DNA of 64,000 bases from Anastatus disparis (lineage: Eukaryota > Arthropoda > Insecta > Hymenoptera > Eupelmidae): the NCBI GenBank assembly GCA_017163975.1, contig JAFFSR010000220.1, positions 10,868,001 through 10,932,000 of the forward strand. The letters are read 5' to 3'. Position numbers and translations under genes: made by a program. The notes beneath the pieces are model-generated. The model ran no database searches. It had not been told where the DNA came from and saw nothing but the letters and a program-made list of their open reading frames with translations. Shown piece by piece: positions 1-14,100 of this stretch; the stretch's first letter is position 1, and each line of letters begins with the position of its first letter.

Positions 1-3000
1 ATCGCGTTCTCTTCAAGAGATACGGGATATATACGTATGTTTTAAAAAGAGTTTTTCCCAACAAGATAACGTATAACGATTGTATGTATAGAGAAAAATT
101 CCTTTCGCTTTTCTTCTTCTTCTTTATTTTTTTCTCTCTTTTTTTTGCTTTCTTTTTTCTCTTTTTTTTTCGTGGTTTCCCTAAGAAACGTGATAGATTA
201 GAAGGAGAAAATTATGCGAATTGTGCGTATACGTATGCATATGAGTTGGTGCGTGCATTTGTTGAATTCTTTTTCTTAATTATAGGTATGCGAACCTTGG
301 CGCTTGCCGCTTTTTTTTTATTTTCTTTTTCTTGGGATAGAGATATACTTCATCTTTTTTTTTGTTTTGGGGAAATGAAAATTTGTTTAATAAACATTTA
401 ATCTTTCTCTTGCATAAGTGAATTATTTAGCTTGAGCTGTCATGCAAAAAATATTTGTTGATTGATCGTAGTTTATTGGAATTTTTGTTTATTACTTATT
501 TGAAAATTTTTTAGTGATAATTATTTAATAATTTTCTCTTCTTTTATTATACCAATAATATACAATTTTATTCTACCAATAACTGATCATTTTTTTACTG
601 TTTTTGTAATTAATAATATCCAAATTAAATTCATAATTACACTAATATTGCAATGTGAATCACAACAAAATAATTGTAAAATTCAGGCCAAATTGTTCAA
701 AATAAAATTTCATATTTTTAAAATTTAAGTATCACTAAAAAAAGAGACTATTTTCTTAATAAACACTTAAATCAATCAGCTAAACAGGAATACTTATTAA
801 TATCAATTCACCATTTTAGCTATTTATCATACGAGCACACAAACCGATCTCTTATACTATGCTCGTTTAACAAACGCAATCCTCGTTCCTTTAACGTGTC
901 AGTATATAACCCAAGTTAAAGAAAAAAAAGTAATATACGACATTCACTTGAATGAAATCATCGTATACTTATGTACGTATGCGAACTATCAAAGTACATA
1001 TGCTTTATGTCACGTAGTGTATGTATGTACATAGGTATAAGCGTGCGTGTATATGTTGCAAATTTAAAACCGACGAATTTTGATTCATGAATGATTTGGC
1101 CTTTAGTCATATATATTTTACATGCTCATTAGCATCTGCTTTATAGACGCTGGATTATGTATATACGCGAAACGGTATTCTTTCTCGCGTAATCAATTGA
1201 CGAGGATGATTTTTGTTTTTCTTTCGACTGGTGTATTGTTCCTGTTCCTGATGGTTAGGCGTTTTTTATTTTGGAATATTTAATGAGTTAATTTAGGTGT
1301 GGTGTAATTTTTGGATGTTTCGTATAATTTTGAAAGTCTGTTAGAAGGAGAATCCGGTTAGGTGTTGGTGTAGTCATTAATATATAACCATTATTACTTA
1401 GATTTTAATTTTAATGATCTATAATTTGAATTCAAGTTATGAATAATTTATACAATTTTATTATTTCATCCTAATAACATTTGATAAATGACGAAACACA
1501 ATGTCATAATTTTGGGCAAAATAGTCTACATTATTTATTCAATAAATCACATATATTCAGCCGTCAGCATTATTATCGAATAATAACATAAACAAACAAA
1601 AGGAGTCATTAAATTTCTAGAGAAAAAGAAATAAAATTCATAATTTATTTAAATATAATAATTCTGAGTAAACCTTTAGCATATGACCAATTTCTTATCT
1701 AACTTATTTTAATATACACCTGCACAATTATCAATGTACCAAGCTTTTTTTTAAACAAATCAAACACTATTATTCCCATAAGTCATGTATTCTTCGCGAT
1801 ATCTCAAGCCAATTCTTTTAATTCACTAATTTTATCATAACTTTATTATATACATTTTGGTAATGTTTATATTAACAGAAGAATCATACGTAGTTTTTTT
1901 TACCAATACAATGACCTATTAAAAAAAATCAGATAAATAATTCTTTTAATAAAAAAATATCGTCTCGCAAAACATCGTTAAGTTAACGTCTTGACATTTC
2001 ATCTCATGCTTACGTAGGCATACAATTAAATGTGCTCATTAGAGTTACATTACACGAGCATAAATTATTATTATAGTGTCATCTTTTAAATAATTTTCTA
2101 ATAATTACAATCATCAAAGTCCATAATTCACAATAGATTTTTATCCGTTTAAAAAAAATTCTACGTTATAGGTACAATAAACATGTATGCAAATACTTTT
2201 AACGCGGTACATTAAAAAATTTCTTTTGCGTTTAAAAAAAAAGGTATAATTATTACTCTTTTGAAACAGTCAATTTTCTGTATGGGTAATTTCTATTGAA
2301 AATTTACAATTACTTTCTACAACAGTTAGCCTCATTCGCCAAAACAAAGAAACATCTATGACTATTTTTTTTTCTTTCTTCTTTTTTTGATATTTTAGGA
2401 TGTACGTATCAATTTTCTTTAGTTCTCTGTATTATCATTAACGGTAACCGTTAATTTTCTCGGTTTCTATATTCGAAAATGGAAAATAAAAAAAAAAATA
2501 ATCAAAATCAAAAACCCACGTATACCTGGAAGAAATAGAAAAACCTCAATTCTTTGGCAAAAGTAGATGTATGGACAATCAATGCTTTTCAATGCCAATT
2601 AAACTTCACCCATTATTTTATTTGTTTTTTCCTCTTTCCGTGTCTTAGATAATGCTCTTTTAAAAGCATTGAACTTATATAATCTTATATAATGTTTTTT
2701 GTTTATTTTTAATTCATCGAGCGCTTTTAATAGGACGTGAGCGTGTTCTAATTTGGTTTTTCAATCGATGTAAAAGGTGTGCTTGCATCTGAAAAAATTT
2801 TTTCTATTCATTTTTATTTTCTATATGGTTTTGTCGATTAATATTTTTGACATGGCCGATGACACGATTTGTACGCTTCGTGACTATTTAATGCGCGTAT
2901 GATAATTAGCATACTTGAAGCTCTTGCATTTTGGAAAGTTGCGTGAGCGTATATATGATAGAGCATTAATTATGGATGATTCTGTTGAACATTACTTTTA

Positions 3001-4840
3001 CTTGTTAATTTATACATTAAAAATAATTTTTTTCTTCTTGTTTTTGCAAATACTTTTCTAAAAATAATATTTTATACATTATTAATATTTTATAATAAAT
3101 TCAAAAAATAGATGCTTGAATATATGAACATAGAATTGAATTATTCCAAAAATTAGAGAATTAATAATCTGAAAAATTGCAACTTATTTATAATAAATTT
3201 TTTGAATTCTTAAATTAAACTGAAATACATTTTTATCAAATCCATAAATTAGAAAATTATAACATTCCTTCTAATTTTATTCTATTGAAAAAAAGGAAAA
3301 AGAATTTTTCTAACACTCCATAAGAATAATTAAACCAATTAGCAAAATATCTTAATTAATATACATAGTCGAATTGATAAATACCGTGTAAATTAAAACT
3401 TGCCAATACTCTATATACGTAATCATCGTAAATAAAAACGAAAAACGGTTCAATAAACCAACAGCAATTATAATATCTCATTTAATATTAGATTTAAAAT
3501 TGATTTAATTAATTCGCAAATGGCGAACAGTTTATAACTGTCATTGAAAATTTAAATTCACAAGCCGCGTGCATAAGACAACAAGTTCTCTCAACGATTT
3601 CATATTTTCCTGTATTTACGTAAAACCAGACGACTATTATACACATACGTACGCGTATAATAGTAAATTGCAATCCTACATCAAACATGCATAACTCGCG
3701 TGCATCGTATATATTTCAAGATTATAAGTACGAGAGAAAAAATATTCTTCTCTGAATGATTGTGCTAATTAAAATTTGTTTATACAATGATTCATTCAGT
3801 TCAATATTATAACGATAAAAACATCTCGAGTATAGATCGCAATGAGGCTTTATATGCGTCTGAAAAAAAGCTAATGTTATATGATTGGGGTGACATTGTA
3901 ATGATAAAGAATTCGTTGAACTATTACTATATTGTTTATTTGTTTGATATAGAAAGCCGAGAGATGAGTTAAATAGAAGAGAAAAATGTTTCTATATATG
4001 CAAGCGCCAGGCGTCAGTGTGTTTGAAGTTGTGTACGATTGTAAAGTTGCAAATTATTAAATCAGTCGCGACATCTGAAATAATCTCTCGATGCGCGGAT
4101 TGCCTTTTGTGTTTAACATATAGCCGATCTTCATCTAACGGCTTGCATATCTTGGCGCCTGTGACGTTGAAAATAGAACGTCAAACAAATATTTCATCGA
4201 TATTGACTGATGGAAGATTTTTCACAGACGTTATTTATCAATTGTAGCTGTTTAAAATAGAAAAAAATATGAATAATTTTAATCTCTCTTGGAGCGAGGT
4301 TGCGAATTTATCTGATCAACTTGGGATTTTATGCAAATTCAGAGTAATACTAATCTTCTTATGAAAGATCAAATGAAAATTATTTCTCTTTTTTTTACAA
4401 ATCTAAATATAGAAATTTACAAACTGAGAATATCCTTGTGTTTTGATTATAACGATTAAATTTTTCAAAAGCGAAATTCTAGAGCCATTAGTGTACATTA
4501 AGGAAAACGTTTGATCATTTGAAAAAACAAGAAACAAAATTTAAAAAGTAACTCATATCATCGGTATAACATATATATAAGACCAAATAAAGAATGAGTC
4601 TATAAGTTCAGTACAAATAAGAATAATAAATCTCCCATAGAGATCAACCAAGTGAACGTAACACTTTTCCACACCTATATGTATATATGTATATGTATAT
4701 ACACATATCTAAGACACATACGCTTCTCACACAACCCGTATAACCCTAACATAAAAAGCATGAACTGTTACGTGTCCTAAAAAGCATCGTAGTAGATCAA
4801 ATCGCTTCTCTCTCTCTCACTCTATCTTTTTCTTCTTTTA

Positions 4841-4879
<39 letters not shown>

Positions 4880-7800
4880 CAAAAAGATCAATTACTCCTC
4901 CTTCTTATTCTAAGGCTCGTTTTTCCTGAAAGCAAATCAATCGTTTGAATCGGTCTACATTTTCGACTTATGGGTATAACTTTAACCGTCGTATACATGT
5001 ATATATGAAGCTAAATAAATCGCTAAGAAAAGCAGGAAGTCAAAAGATGAGAAAACTTATGTATATGCGAATACGTTTTATTCTTTCTATATATACACGT
5101 ATCTAAAGAAGTCTGACAAAAAACAAGCCTATGAATAGTAGGTCTAATTGACCTAGTTTGCAAAAAGGGTACTATAGATACTTGTATATCTGTATACATA
5201 TATTGTGCGTCCCGATGTATATGTTATACTAGCTATATAGAAGATATCAATACTGGTCATCGAATATTTTATATATGGTACGTCTCACTTGTCTATACGT
5301 TATATCCGATTTACGAAGACGATATTCTTTCAAGTATGGATATACATATATACATGAAAGTGTAAGGTATGCTATATGTACATATGTACATAGGAGATTT
5401 TTCTTCTTCGTTTCTTTTTTTTAGGTATGCTCTGATCAAACATTGAAGACATTCCTGCACTTATACCGTATAGCTTGGAATAGTTTTCTTTTTCTTTACT
5501 CTTTTTTTCTCAGTGTTTGGTTTGAGCTAGCGATGTGGGTAATATTTTTTTCATTTCTTTTTCTTTCTTCTCGTCTATTGCTTGTAATAGCTTAAATTCA
5601 TTAAATTTATAACGGGATATAATGACATTGTAAACGTCATTTTGGTTGAATGGTTTTATTAATGATATTATCTTGATTGAAGCGTTTTTTTAGATAATTA
5701 TTTAATTAATTTTTATGGCTGTACAAGAGCAATAGAACATCTATAATGAGAGGTTTTATTCCAAGTTTCATTGTAAAGTAAAGATTACATGTAAGTTGTA
5801 CATTGCTACTTTTTGCTTTTCTTTTAAATAAAACAAATTTGATTACAAAATTTAAAAAATTTATTTTTAGCTTAAATTTTTACCCCAAATAAACATATAA
5901 TTAATTGAGTTAAAACAGACATCACATTCTGTCATGTTTTTTCAAATTGTACAAATTAGTAAGCAAAAGCATATAAAAATAAATATTTATAAATATACTT
6001 TGTTCAATGAAAGTCGCACTACAACACCTTCGAAAGATTATGACATAAATTCTCACGTCAACCAATCTCCCCCTTTCAGTTCTAAAAATAGTTCAGATAT
6101 AACCACCGATTCCTCAACGACTACGTAAGAAACGTCCGATAAAATGATAAAACCAAGTGCTATCTTCAAGTTTAATATCGTGTAAAAGCTAAAAAAAACT
6201 GTTTGATATAGATTTTTCTAACGAAAATCTCGTCTCATTGAATTTCAAGCTCTCTTGAATTACATAACTTTATAATTTTATGTCTTTATCATTATAGTAT
6301 GCAAAAATACGTAAACCCAATGATCCATGAACATGTAATTTACAGATATTGCAAATCTGATGAATGGATCATAGTTATTAGGGTACCAATGTATAAAAAA
6401 ACGGATCTCGAACTCCTTCTCTTTCCTCTCGTATACGTTATACGTAAAGTTAAATGGTATTTGGCTTTTTCGATTAAGGAAATATATAAAGCAATATGAT
6501 TTATAGTGCGCTTGTCCTTATTGCGAGCGATTAACTGCTGTTTACGTTCTATAAAAGTTGACGGAGTGAGACAAAAAGAGAAAAATAAGCGGGGAGTAAA
6601 AAATGCAATGAAAATTAATCCGCCTACTGTGGGAAGCAGTTTCAGTGCATTCCCGTGGTATTACACGTGCTTTTTATTATTGCTCTAATTTTTTTTTCAT
6701 TGAAATTTAAGATGTGTGTTACACTTAACGAAAATTTCAAAGATTTAGTCAACAAAAATGATGTTTATCATCATCATCAAATCTTTAAAGCTTTGATTAG
6801 CGCAAGTATCATTGCAATTAGTTACGTTGTACACGTGTTACACGAAAAAAGAATTTTTAATTTTTTTTAAATCTGACCTAAAGATTTCAATCAATTTAAT
6901 CACCTCTCCGCAATACTTTCTAAATTTACTATAAAAATCATTCTACTCGACCTTCCATGTAATAACGTAGCTTTTCGAAAAAAAATTCTATCCCCACGAA
7001 CTAACACTTATAATTTCTCGCTTGTAATTGATTTGTCAGGGTGTAGCGAAAGAGAGAAGGAGTAAGAAAGAAAAAGAAAAAAATAAAGTGCTAATCATCA
7101 GCGAAAAGTTTTCTATATAGTATATAACGTCAATTAGCGTATACTAAAACGTGAAAGCGTTTCTAATCGAAGAAGAAAAAAAAACTTTATAAGTATAGAT
7201 TGCATTATGCACGCGATTGTAATTTATTTTGATGCGCTACGGGAGCCAGCACAGGAAGCTTGTAAACTATCTAATGATTGATAAAAGCCCGATATTTTTT
7301 TGGCATGATTATAATTAAAGGAAAATATTTTAATCATGCTCATGATGGCTAATAGATATTTGATGAAAAATTTTCTCTTTTTTTCTTAGCTTTGTTCTCT
7401 ATGTAACGGTGATTATAAAAATAATGTTTTTTAAGGTGACTTCGGAGATTAGGTTGGATTTCATATTTTTAGTTTACAAATCACGCTTTTAATTAATGAG
7501 ATTGATTCCACTATTTTTGAAGCCCATAGAATGATGGAAAATTTAATAATTCAAAAAATTTAGAAACTCAAAGCGTAATTTGTATACCACCAAATGGAAT
7601 TTGACCCAACCTCTGTAGTCGTCTTAAAGAGTTTTATTCAATTCAATTTATTTTTTAGACGTCTAATAATACTTTGAATAAAATACACGAATTCCATAAT
7701 TATCATTCTACATAGTAGCCATATATGATTTTTAATTCTTAGTTTTAATAGATCTCAATTAAATTATCAAAATACGAAGGCTAACATTAATTCCATTTAA

Positions 7801-7961
7801 TTATAAATTTTATCGGTACATACGAAGGTTAACATTCATTCTAATTTAATTAAAAATTGTATCTAATGTCTATTTTTATATTGTCTATTAAGTATAATTT
7901 AAGTTTATAAAAAAAAGGCACTGATGTAACTAAAATTCTATTTTTGCTTTTTAATTTTCAG
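1..7961 (+). other. Intron of cv-c (5' part cut by window edge)
   Basis: No convincing coding exon is seen. The sequence is AT-rich with poly-A/T runs; predicted ORFs are short and low in complexity. It holds a (TA)n tract at 4838-4877 and a Ser/Thr-rich open stretch near 6020-6124 discussed under findings. The missing N-terminal half of the SAM domain should lie further upstream, unless an exon was overlooked here. Confidence 0.6.
4838..4877. repeat. (TA)n microsatellite
   Basis: About 40 bp of alternating TA with a single G interruption, just downstream of a (TC)n stretch near 4807-4820. It lies in the intron. Confidence 0.85.
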
Positions 7962-8140
7962 ATTATCAGTTTCCTATTGACGTAACCGGCGTAGCCAAGG
8001 ATCATCCGTTTCTTGAAGCTGACTCGTTACAAAGCTTATTCCGCAGGCTTCATGCTCTCAATCGTTGTGCTAATATGAAATTGGATACACATCACCATCA
8101 TCATCATCATACGCATCATACTACGAGTCACGGCAAGAGC
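7962..8140 (+). CDS. cv-c: cv-c exon: second half of SAM domain plus His tract
   Basis: The acceptor ...ttttcag ends at 7961 and the donor gtaagt begins at 8141. The first two bases complete a codon from an upstream exon (incoming phase 1), then 59 codons follow. Residues YQFPIDV...HPFLEADSL...LFRRLHALNRCANMKL correspond to the last helices of the SAM domain of DLC proteins (LFPIDI...HDFLDRD...LCRRLNTLNKCAVMKL in DLC1). The exon ends with seven consecutive histidines, then T-H-H, an insect-specific insertion relative to vertebrate DLC1. It is too short for a simple ORF scan. It splices in phase 0 to 43584. The exon for the N-terminal SAM half was searched for in 1-7961 and not seen. Confidence 0.92.
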
Positions 8141-11100
8141 GTAAGTACAATTTTTGCTTTTTTTTCTATACATACATTTATAAAGATATTTTTAAAATTA
8201 AATTGTTTCGTTAAATTTTTTGAATTGATGATATTGAAGGTATGAATATGGAGGTATGATTTAACGATCTAAAAATAAAATATCTTTTTTAATTATAATG
8301 TAGACGTACACCAAAAAAAATAATATTTTATTACAAAATCATCAACTAATATTCACGTTCGCTTCAATAATGAAGCGTCCATACATTATTTATAAATAAA
8401 ACTTGGCTATATATTCAGCTTTAGTCCATATTCATGCCTTCCTTCTTTTTTAATTTTTCTTTCTTATTTTGATGCTTATTTTATCTCGTTAATACCCTAT
8501 ATACAAAATGCATAATACATAACCGACTTAACTCAAAATAAAAAAGAGAAAAAAAGAACAGAAACGAAAAAGATGACTTTTAATTTATTGACTGCACTCG
8601 TCGAACGTTCTTCTTACCCTACTCTCTTACCTTTTTGCCAACTCACATAATTTACGTCTTCACCCTAACTTAAAAGAAACGAAAAAAAAAGGAATAAAGA
8701 GTAAGAACCGTGCATCTCAAAACTTGGAACAGATCAAAATCGACGTGTATATATGTATGCAGGGAAGAGGTATACAACTATAAGAAAAAAAATAAAAGAA
8801 TTTTCCGAGAAAAACTGTCATGTAGAAACGTATAATACTTGTATAATAAGAAGGAACCTTTTGCGGCGACACGTGGCGCCTTTCACGTAATTTTAGCTTT
8901 AATAAAAGGAGTCGGTACACAAGAACGATCGACCTAAAAGACCGATTTTTCTTAAGTTCTTTTTTTTCGTTGCTTCTCTTTTCCCCTTTTAAAGACTTTT
9001 CTCTATATACCAAGTCGGTTTAAACATTAAAGAAAAAAAAAATGAAGAAAAAAGAAGTTTGCTCGCTTAAGCGGTATATAATGAAAAAGGAGCCAAGGAC
9101 GACGGTATATTTTTTTTCACCTTCTTCGTTACTTTAAAAAAAAAATTTGTTAGCACGGGCATTAGAAAAAACATAAACACAGCGATACACGTGTACAAAA
9201 TTTCATTTAGGATTACGGTTCACAACCTTTTTTTCTTTCTTCTCTGTATTAACATAAACTTTATGGAAAATTTATTTAGGATTATAGGACTCTGAAGAAA
9301 AATAATTAGAAAAATCATAACGGTTACATGAAAAAAAAAATTTTCATTTTTTCTAATCATTAAAAATCGATAATCGGAAGAAAAATAAATATTACAATCT
9401 TAACGATACGTAAACGTCAACAGTCGAGCCGAAGAAATTGTACAACGTTAATAAGCCTTCCAAGCTAATACAATGAAAACTGATGATGTCTGGTATAAGA
9501 TACATATGTTCATTACCAATCTAAATGTATTTCCGTTATATAATGTTAAGATAACATAACGGTATTATTGTACACGTATAAGTATATATACTTATAAGTC
9601 AATATAAAGTAATGCATGTCTTCATTCATTAGTTAAACATTTTATTCACGTCGAGCATAAATATTAGAACATTATTCTTTTTTCTTTTTTTTTCTAAAGA
9701 TTATGTAAGTTATTAGTATTTCCTGTTGGCCGTACAATGGAATGTCAATGTAAAATTTTAATTAGTTTATACAAGTTTTATGTAATAACAAACAAAACTC
9801 AGCCAACGCGGATCGTTGTAAGCTTTTTCCTTTTCCTTTTTTTTTCTTTCGAGCTAATGCAAGCATCGATACATAATCGATTGACGTTGTTAAATGCTGA
9901 CTTTCAAACGCTTGAAATTTAATCTGATTTCGATTGTAATGTCGGTTGGGAAATTAAAATTTTTAAAATTTAATATTCATCGTGTGTCATAATAATTATT
10001 GTTTTTTTTTTAGAAAAATCATTGTTATTCTAATGACCAGCTGAAATAGTCGAGGAAATAGTCTAGGAAATAGTTGAAAGAATAATTTGAATTTTTGAAA
10101 TTTCAACATTCTAATGTGCGTTAATGATGCTCCAAACAATACAATTACGTTTTCACAAAGTTTCACTGAAACTTTCAACATGACGTTAATCTCTGTACAT
10201 TTTACTCCAAACAAAAAAAAATTCAAAAACCGTTTTTCAATTGAAGTGAACATTTTCTAAAAAAAAAAATTTCTTTAATATTTCACAATCTATTCTTCAC
10301 ATAATCCAAAAGAAACTCCCGCACCCATCCATTTTAATCCTTTTTTTTAAAACTTTTCATATAACGAATAATGACAAAAGCACGCACAAGACGAGCTTAT
10401 TATGGTCATTGTCATTCATCGTATAAGTCAGTGAAAGTCGCTAAAAACCTTCCACATAATACTACCGGCGATACGCCTTTTATATACGTGCACACGTACA
10501 CACATACGCTCATATGAATGTACTTGCGTAGAATAGCAATTAACGAGACTCACGTGAGCGGAGAGCCTTTAACTCTTACTGGTGTGTACTTCGTATATGT
10601 ATATATGCACATAATTACTGTGTATGGAGTATAGTGCAGGTGTGGTGAGAGATTAGCATTCGCGCGAGTACCCGCAGACCGGACGCGTTTGTAAAAGGGC
10701 GATGCCTTTACTCGTACTCTATAGTCTATTATGTGCTTTTCCGAGAGGAATATCTATATATTTATATACAAAACATTTTGTATTTTCCTTCGTTTAGACC
10801 GATTGTTCTTGTTTTTTTTATGAAATTATTTGCTAAATTTTTGCAATACATACAATTGTAAAAAAAAATTGAAATTTTTTGTAAATTTTCTGTAAACATT
10901 CAAATAAATTTTTATATACTGTAAATTATCTTGATCTTTAATAAACTTATAGTTTTATTTACTATTTTAAATATTGACGTATGTTATATTTAATTGATCA
11001 TAATTTAGAATCACTGTGCTGACAAGCGATTAGAAAATTTCATATATATTAATATGCAAATTTAAATTAAAATGATAACAAATCTAAAAAAAAAATGCAG

Positions 11101-14100
11101 AAAGTAACGCAAAAGAAAAACTTTTAAAAAAATGGCAACAACATTAGTTTGTAAACAAATCAATGGAACATGCCATCAATTAATCATAAAATTGAGAAAA
11201 AATTCAACTTATCTCAAAGCTTACAAGTTAAAATTTCAATAAACAAATTTTCCTATCCCATCTTATCAATCTCGACATTCATAACGATTGCTAATTATTC
11301 CGTTTAATTTTTTCTCCTTTTACGTCTCATTCATAAAGAAAGTTTAGCTTACGGTGCAAAACAAGCATAGCATACAATCCGAAGAAAAAAAGAAGAAAAA
11401 AAAATTGTTACTCCTGAGTTTTCAAACAAACCGTCAGTATCGATTAATATTAAGGTGGCTCAAGCGATTTGTTCTAAAAAAGTGAAACTATCCAAAATTT
11501 GTAATAAAATATTCTTTATATCATAATATTTCGATATTTATTTTGAAAAATAGAGGTTGACGAACTATTTTTAAAGAAAAAGATGTTTTAATAATTGTAA
11601 TTAATACATGTGCTCTTATGGGACTAAATCATAAATTAGCTTTTACGCTAATATAAAAAAGTACAAGTTAAAATAAAAATTATACACTTATAGTTTGTTT
11701 CACGGAGATCATTTTTCAAGAAGAAAAAAAGGACTTGACGAAGAAATACAAGAGAAAATAAATCTAAAAGAATGCGAAATAGAATTTGCTACACATAATG
11801 GCAGCTTCTGCGCATGCGCGTCAGATACAGACGCCATACGTAAAGCTAACGTGCGTTCAGAGTGCTCGAAACCAACAAAACAGCAGGGACGTACCATAGT
11901 AAAACTTGTAATGAGAAACAAAACAAAAAATTTTTTTTCTTTTTTATTACTTTTGATTACTTAAAATTGTTTTCTTATCATAAGAAATAATCAATAATAC
12001 TATTTAATTAGTTATAATAGCTCTATCAATAAAAACATTTTGATGTCGCAGACAGGGCCCCGCTTGATACGGCACCAAGCGCTTGAGCCACCTTAAATGA
12101 GAAATCGCGCGTAATAAAAAGTACCAGGAGTGTTTGAAAATGTTAGCGATTTGAGAGAAAATTGTATATATAATAACCCCTACTGCGCGAAACTTTATCG
12201 CTTTTTAGCACGTTTGTCATTTAACATCGGCTTTATCGATCTTTATTAATTACAAGTGTGAAAATTTTAATGAAATTTTTTCATTTACGTGTTTATGCTC
12301 TATAAAGAAAAGTGTGAAAAATGTTATAACGCGAATACTATTGACTTTTCTCATCCAATAAATCTCCGATAATCAATAATATTCTAGTCATTAATTATTA
12401 GAAATTTTTCAATATATTTTTATTTAATTATTATTTATTATTGTTTATAAAAAATAAAATAAACTTTAATGGAACTTTTTTTTTCCTTACGTAACAGGTG
12501 CTTTGTACGAATATCGGTTGTTAAATGGTACCGTTTTATTCTACGAAATTTCGTGCGTTTATACTTTATGTTGAATCATAAATTCTTTAAAAAAAAAAGA
12601 GAAAGTGTTCGAAAAACATAAAAATTGATTATTTTTGGTGTATGTGAAACAAATGATGAGCATAAACTTTACTTGATTTTAAGGTATTGATTGCGCTGAA
12701 TTATTATTTTTCTTTGAAAGTATTTCATTTTATTTCACGTTTAATTATTTACTATTATCGTAATGGCAAATTTAATCTTAAGTATTTATCTTTGACGGAA
12801 GATGTTGAGAATTCAAAAATATTTCTTTTTTTATCAATATCATTAATAATAAGTGATTCCAAAAACATCAGCTGCAATTTTGAATTTCAAAGTGAATTAT
12901 AATTATTGCAATTTATTTTCAACATAATATTGCAAATGATAATATCATACAATAATAATTATAACAAAAAAACAAGCAAAAAATTAAAAATATCATTATA
13001 AAATTAACAGCTATTAACTTTTAATTCTTTCCATTTGAAGAAAACTCAAGTGCTTCTAAGAGCCAGATCCTCTTCTTTTAAAATTCCTTAAAATCTACGA
13101 AGCGCAACAATCTCTTTGGTCTGTAACTATAAGAAGGCAAAGTCCACTCTTTCACTGAATAGCATCTACTGTAACGAAACAACAAACACCTGGTGTATCT
13201 TATATAGTATACTCTTTTGCAAAGAGCTTTGCACGCAACATGATTCTGCCTTAAGGCTACTGCTGTATTACATACATACGTATTCTTTATATATACGTAC
13301 ACATATACATATATACACCGGAAGCTGCTTGCGCTTCCGAACGTAATTGCTAGCTGTCGTGGGCAATTAGCTTTATATGTTACCCAGGTTATGCATATAT
13401 TTTTTCAAAATTTATATATATGTATACATACTCAAATATATATGTATATATAAGAAATATCCAAGTGAAAACTGTTTCGAGAGTTTCACGGCCAGGAGCG
13501 TTATGCGCACTTTTTTTTCGTCTGTGGCTTAAAGAAAGAAAATAAAGAATAAATAAGAAATCTATATAGAAATAATGTGTTCATATATGTATATCGATAA
13601 GGTGTCGCGCTCGCGATTAAATATGTCGTAGGAGGTTTAGTTGATCACTTTTTTTTAGTCTTTTTGTTTCTTCCTTTTTAATTTTTTCGTTTTTTTTCTC
13701 TCTATTTTTTGTTCTTTTTTCGTCTTTTAAATTTGTATCGCGTTGTAGATAGTTTGTAAATTTAGTGCGCGAGCAGTGTATACACGATTTATGACGCATG
13801 TTTTTCCGATAACGATCTTTTTATTGCCATGTTTATACGCTAGATCTTTTTATTTTGGGGAGAGTTTTAGCACGCGCCGAACGATATTCGCTAGCTCTTT
13901 ACTTTATCTTTTTTAAATTTATTTTCTTTCTTTCGCCTTTTTCTCTTATTAAACCAGCCATTTGTCAAGGGAAAATTAATAACAACTTGTAAAATACATT
14001 TTTTTCTCCTTTTTTTTTTATCAACGCAGAGAAATAAATTTTCATTCAAAAGTGTAAACAGCCGTTTTCTAGATGGTTGAATAACGACTGGTTCATTCAT

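Noticed and set aside
84..401. 105-residue Phe-rich ORF
   Set aside because: Translation of poly-T low-complexity sequence; no domain, signal or splice context.
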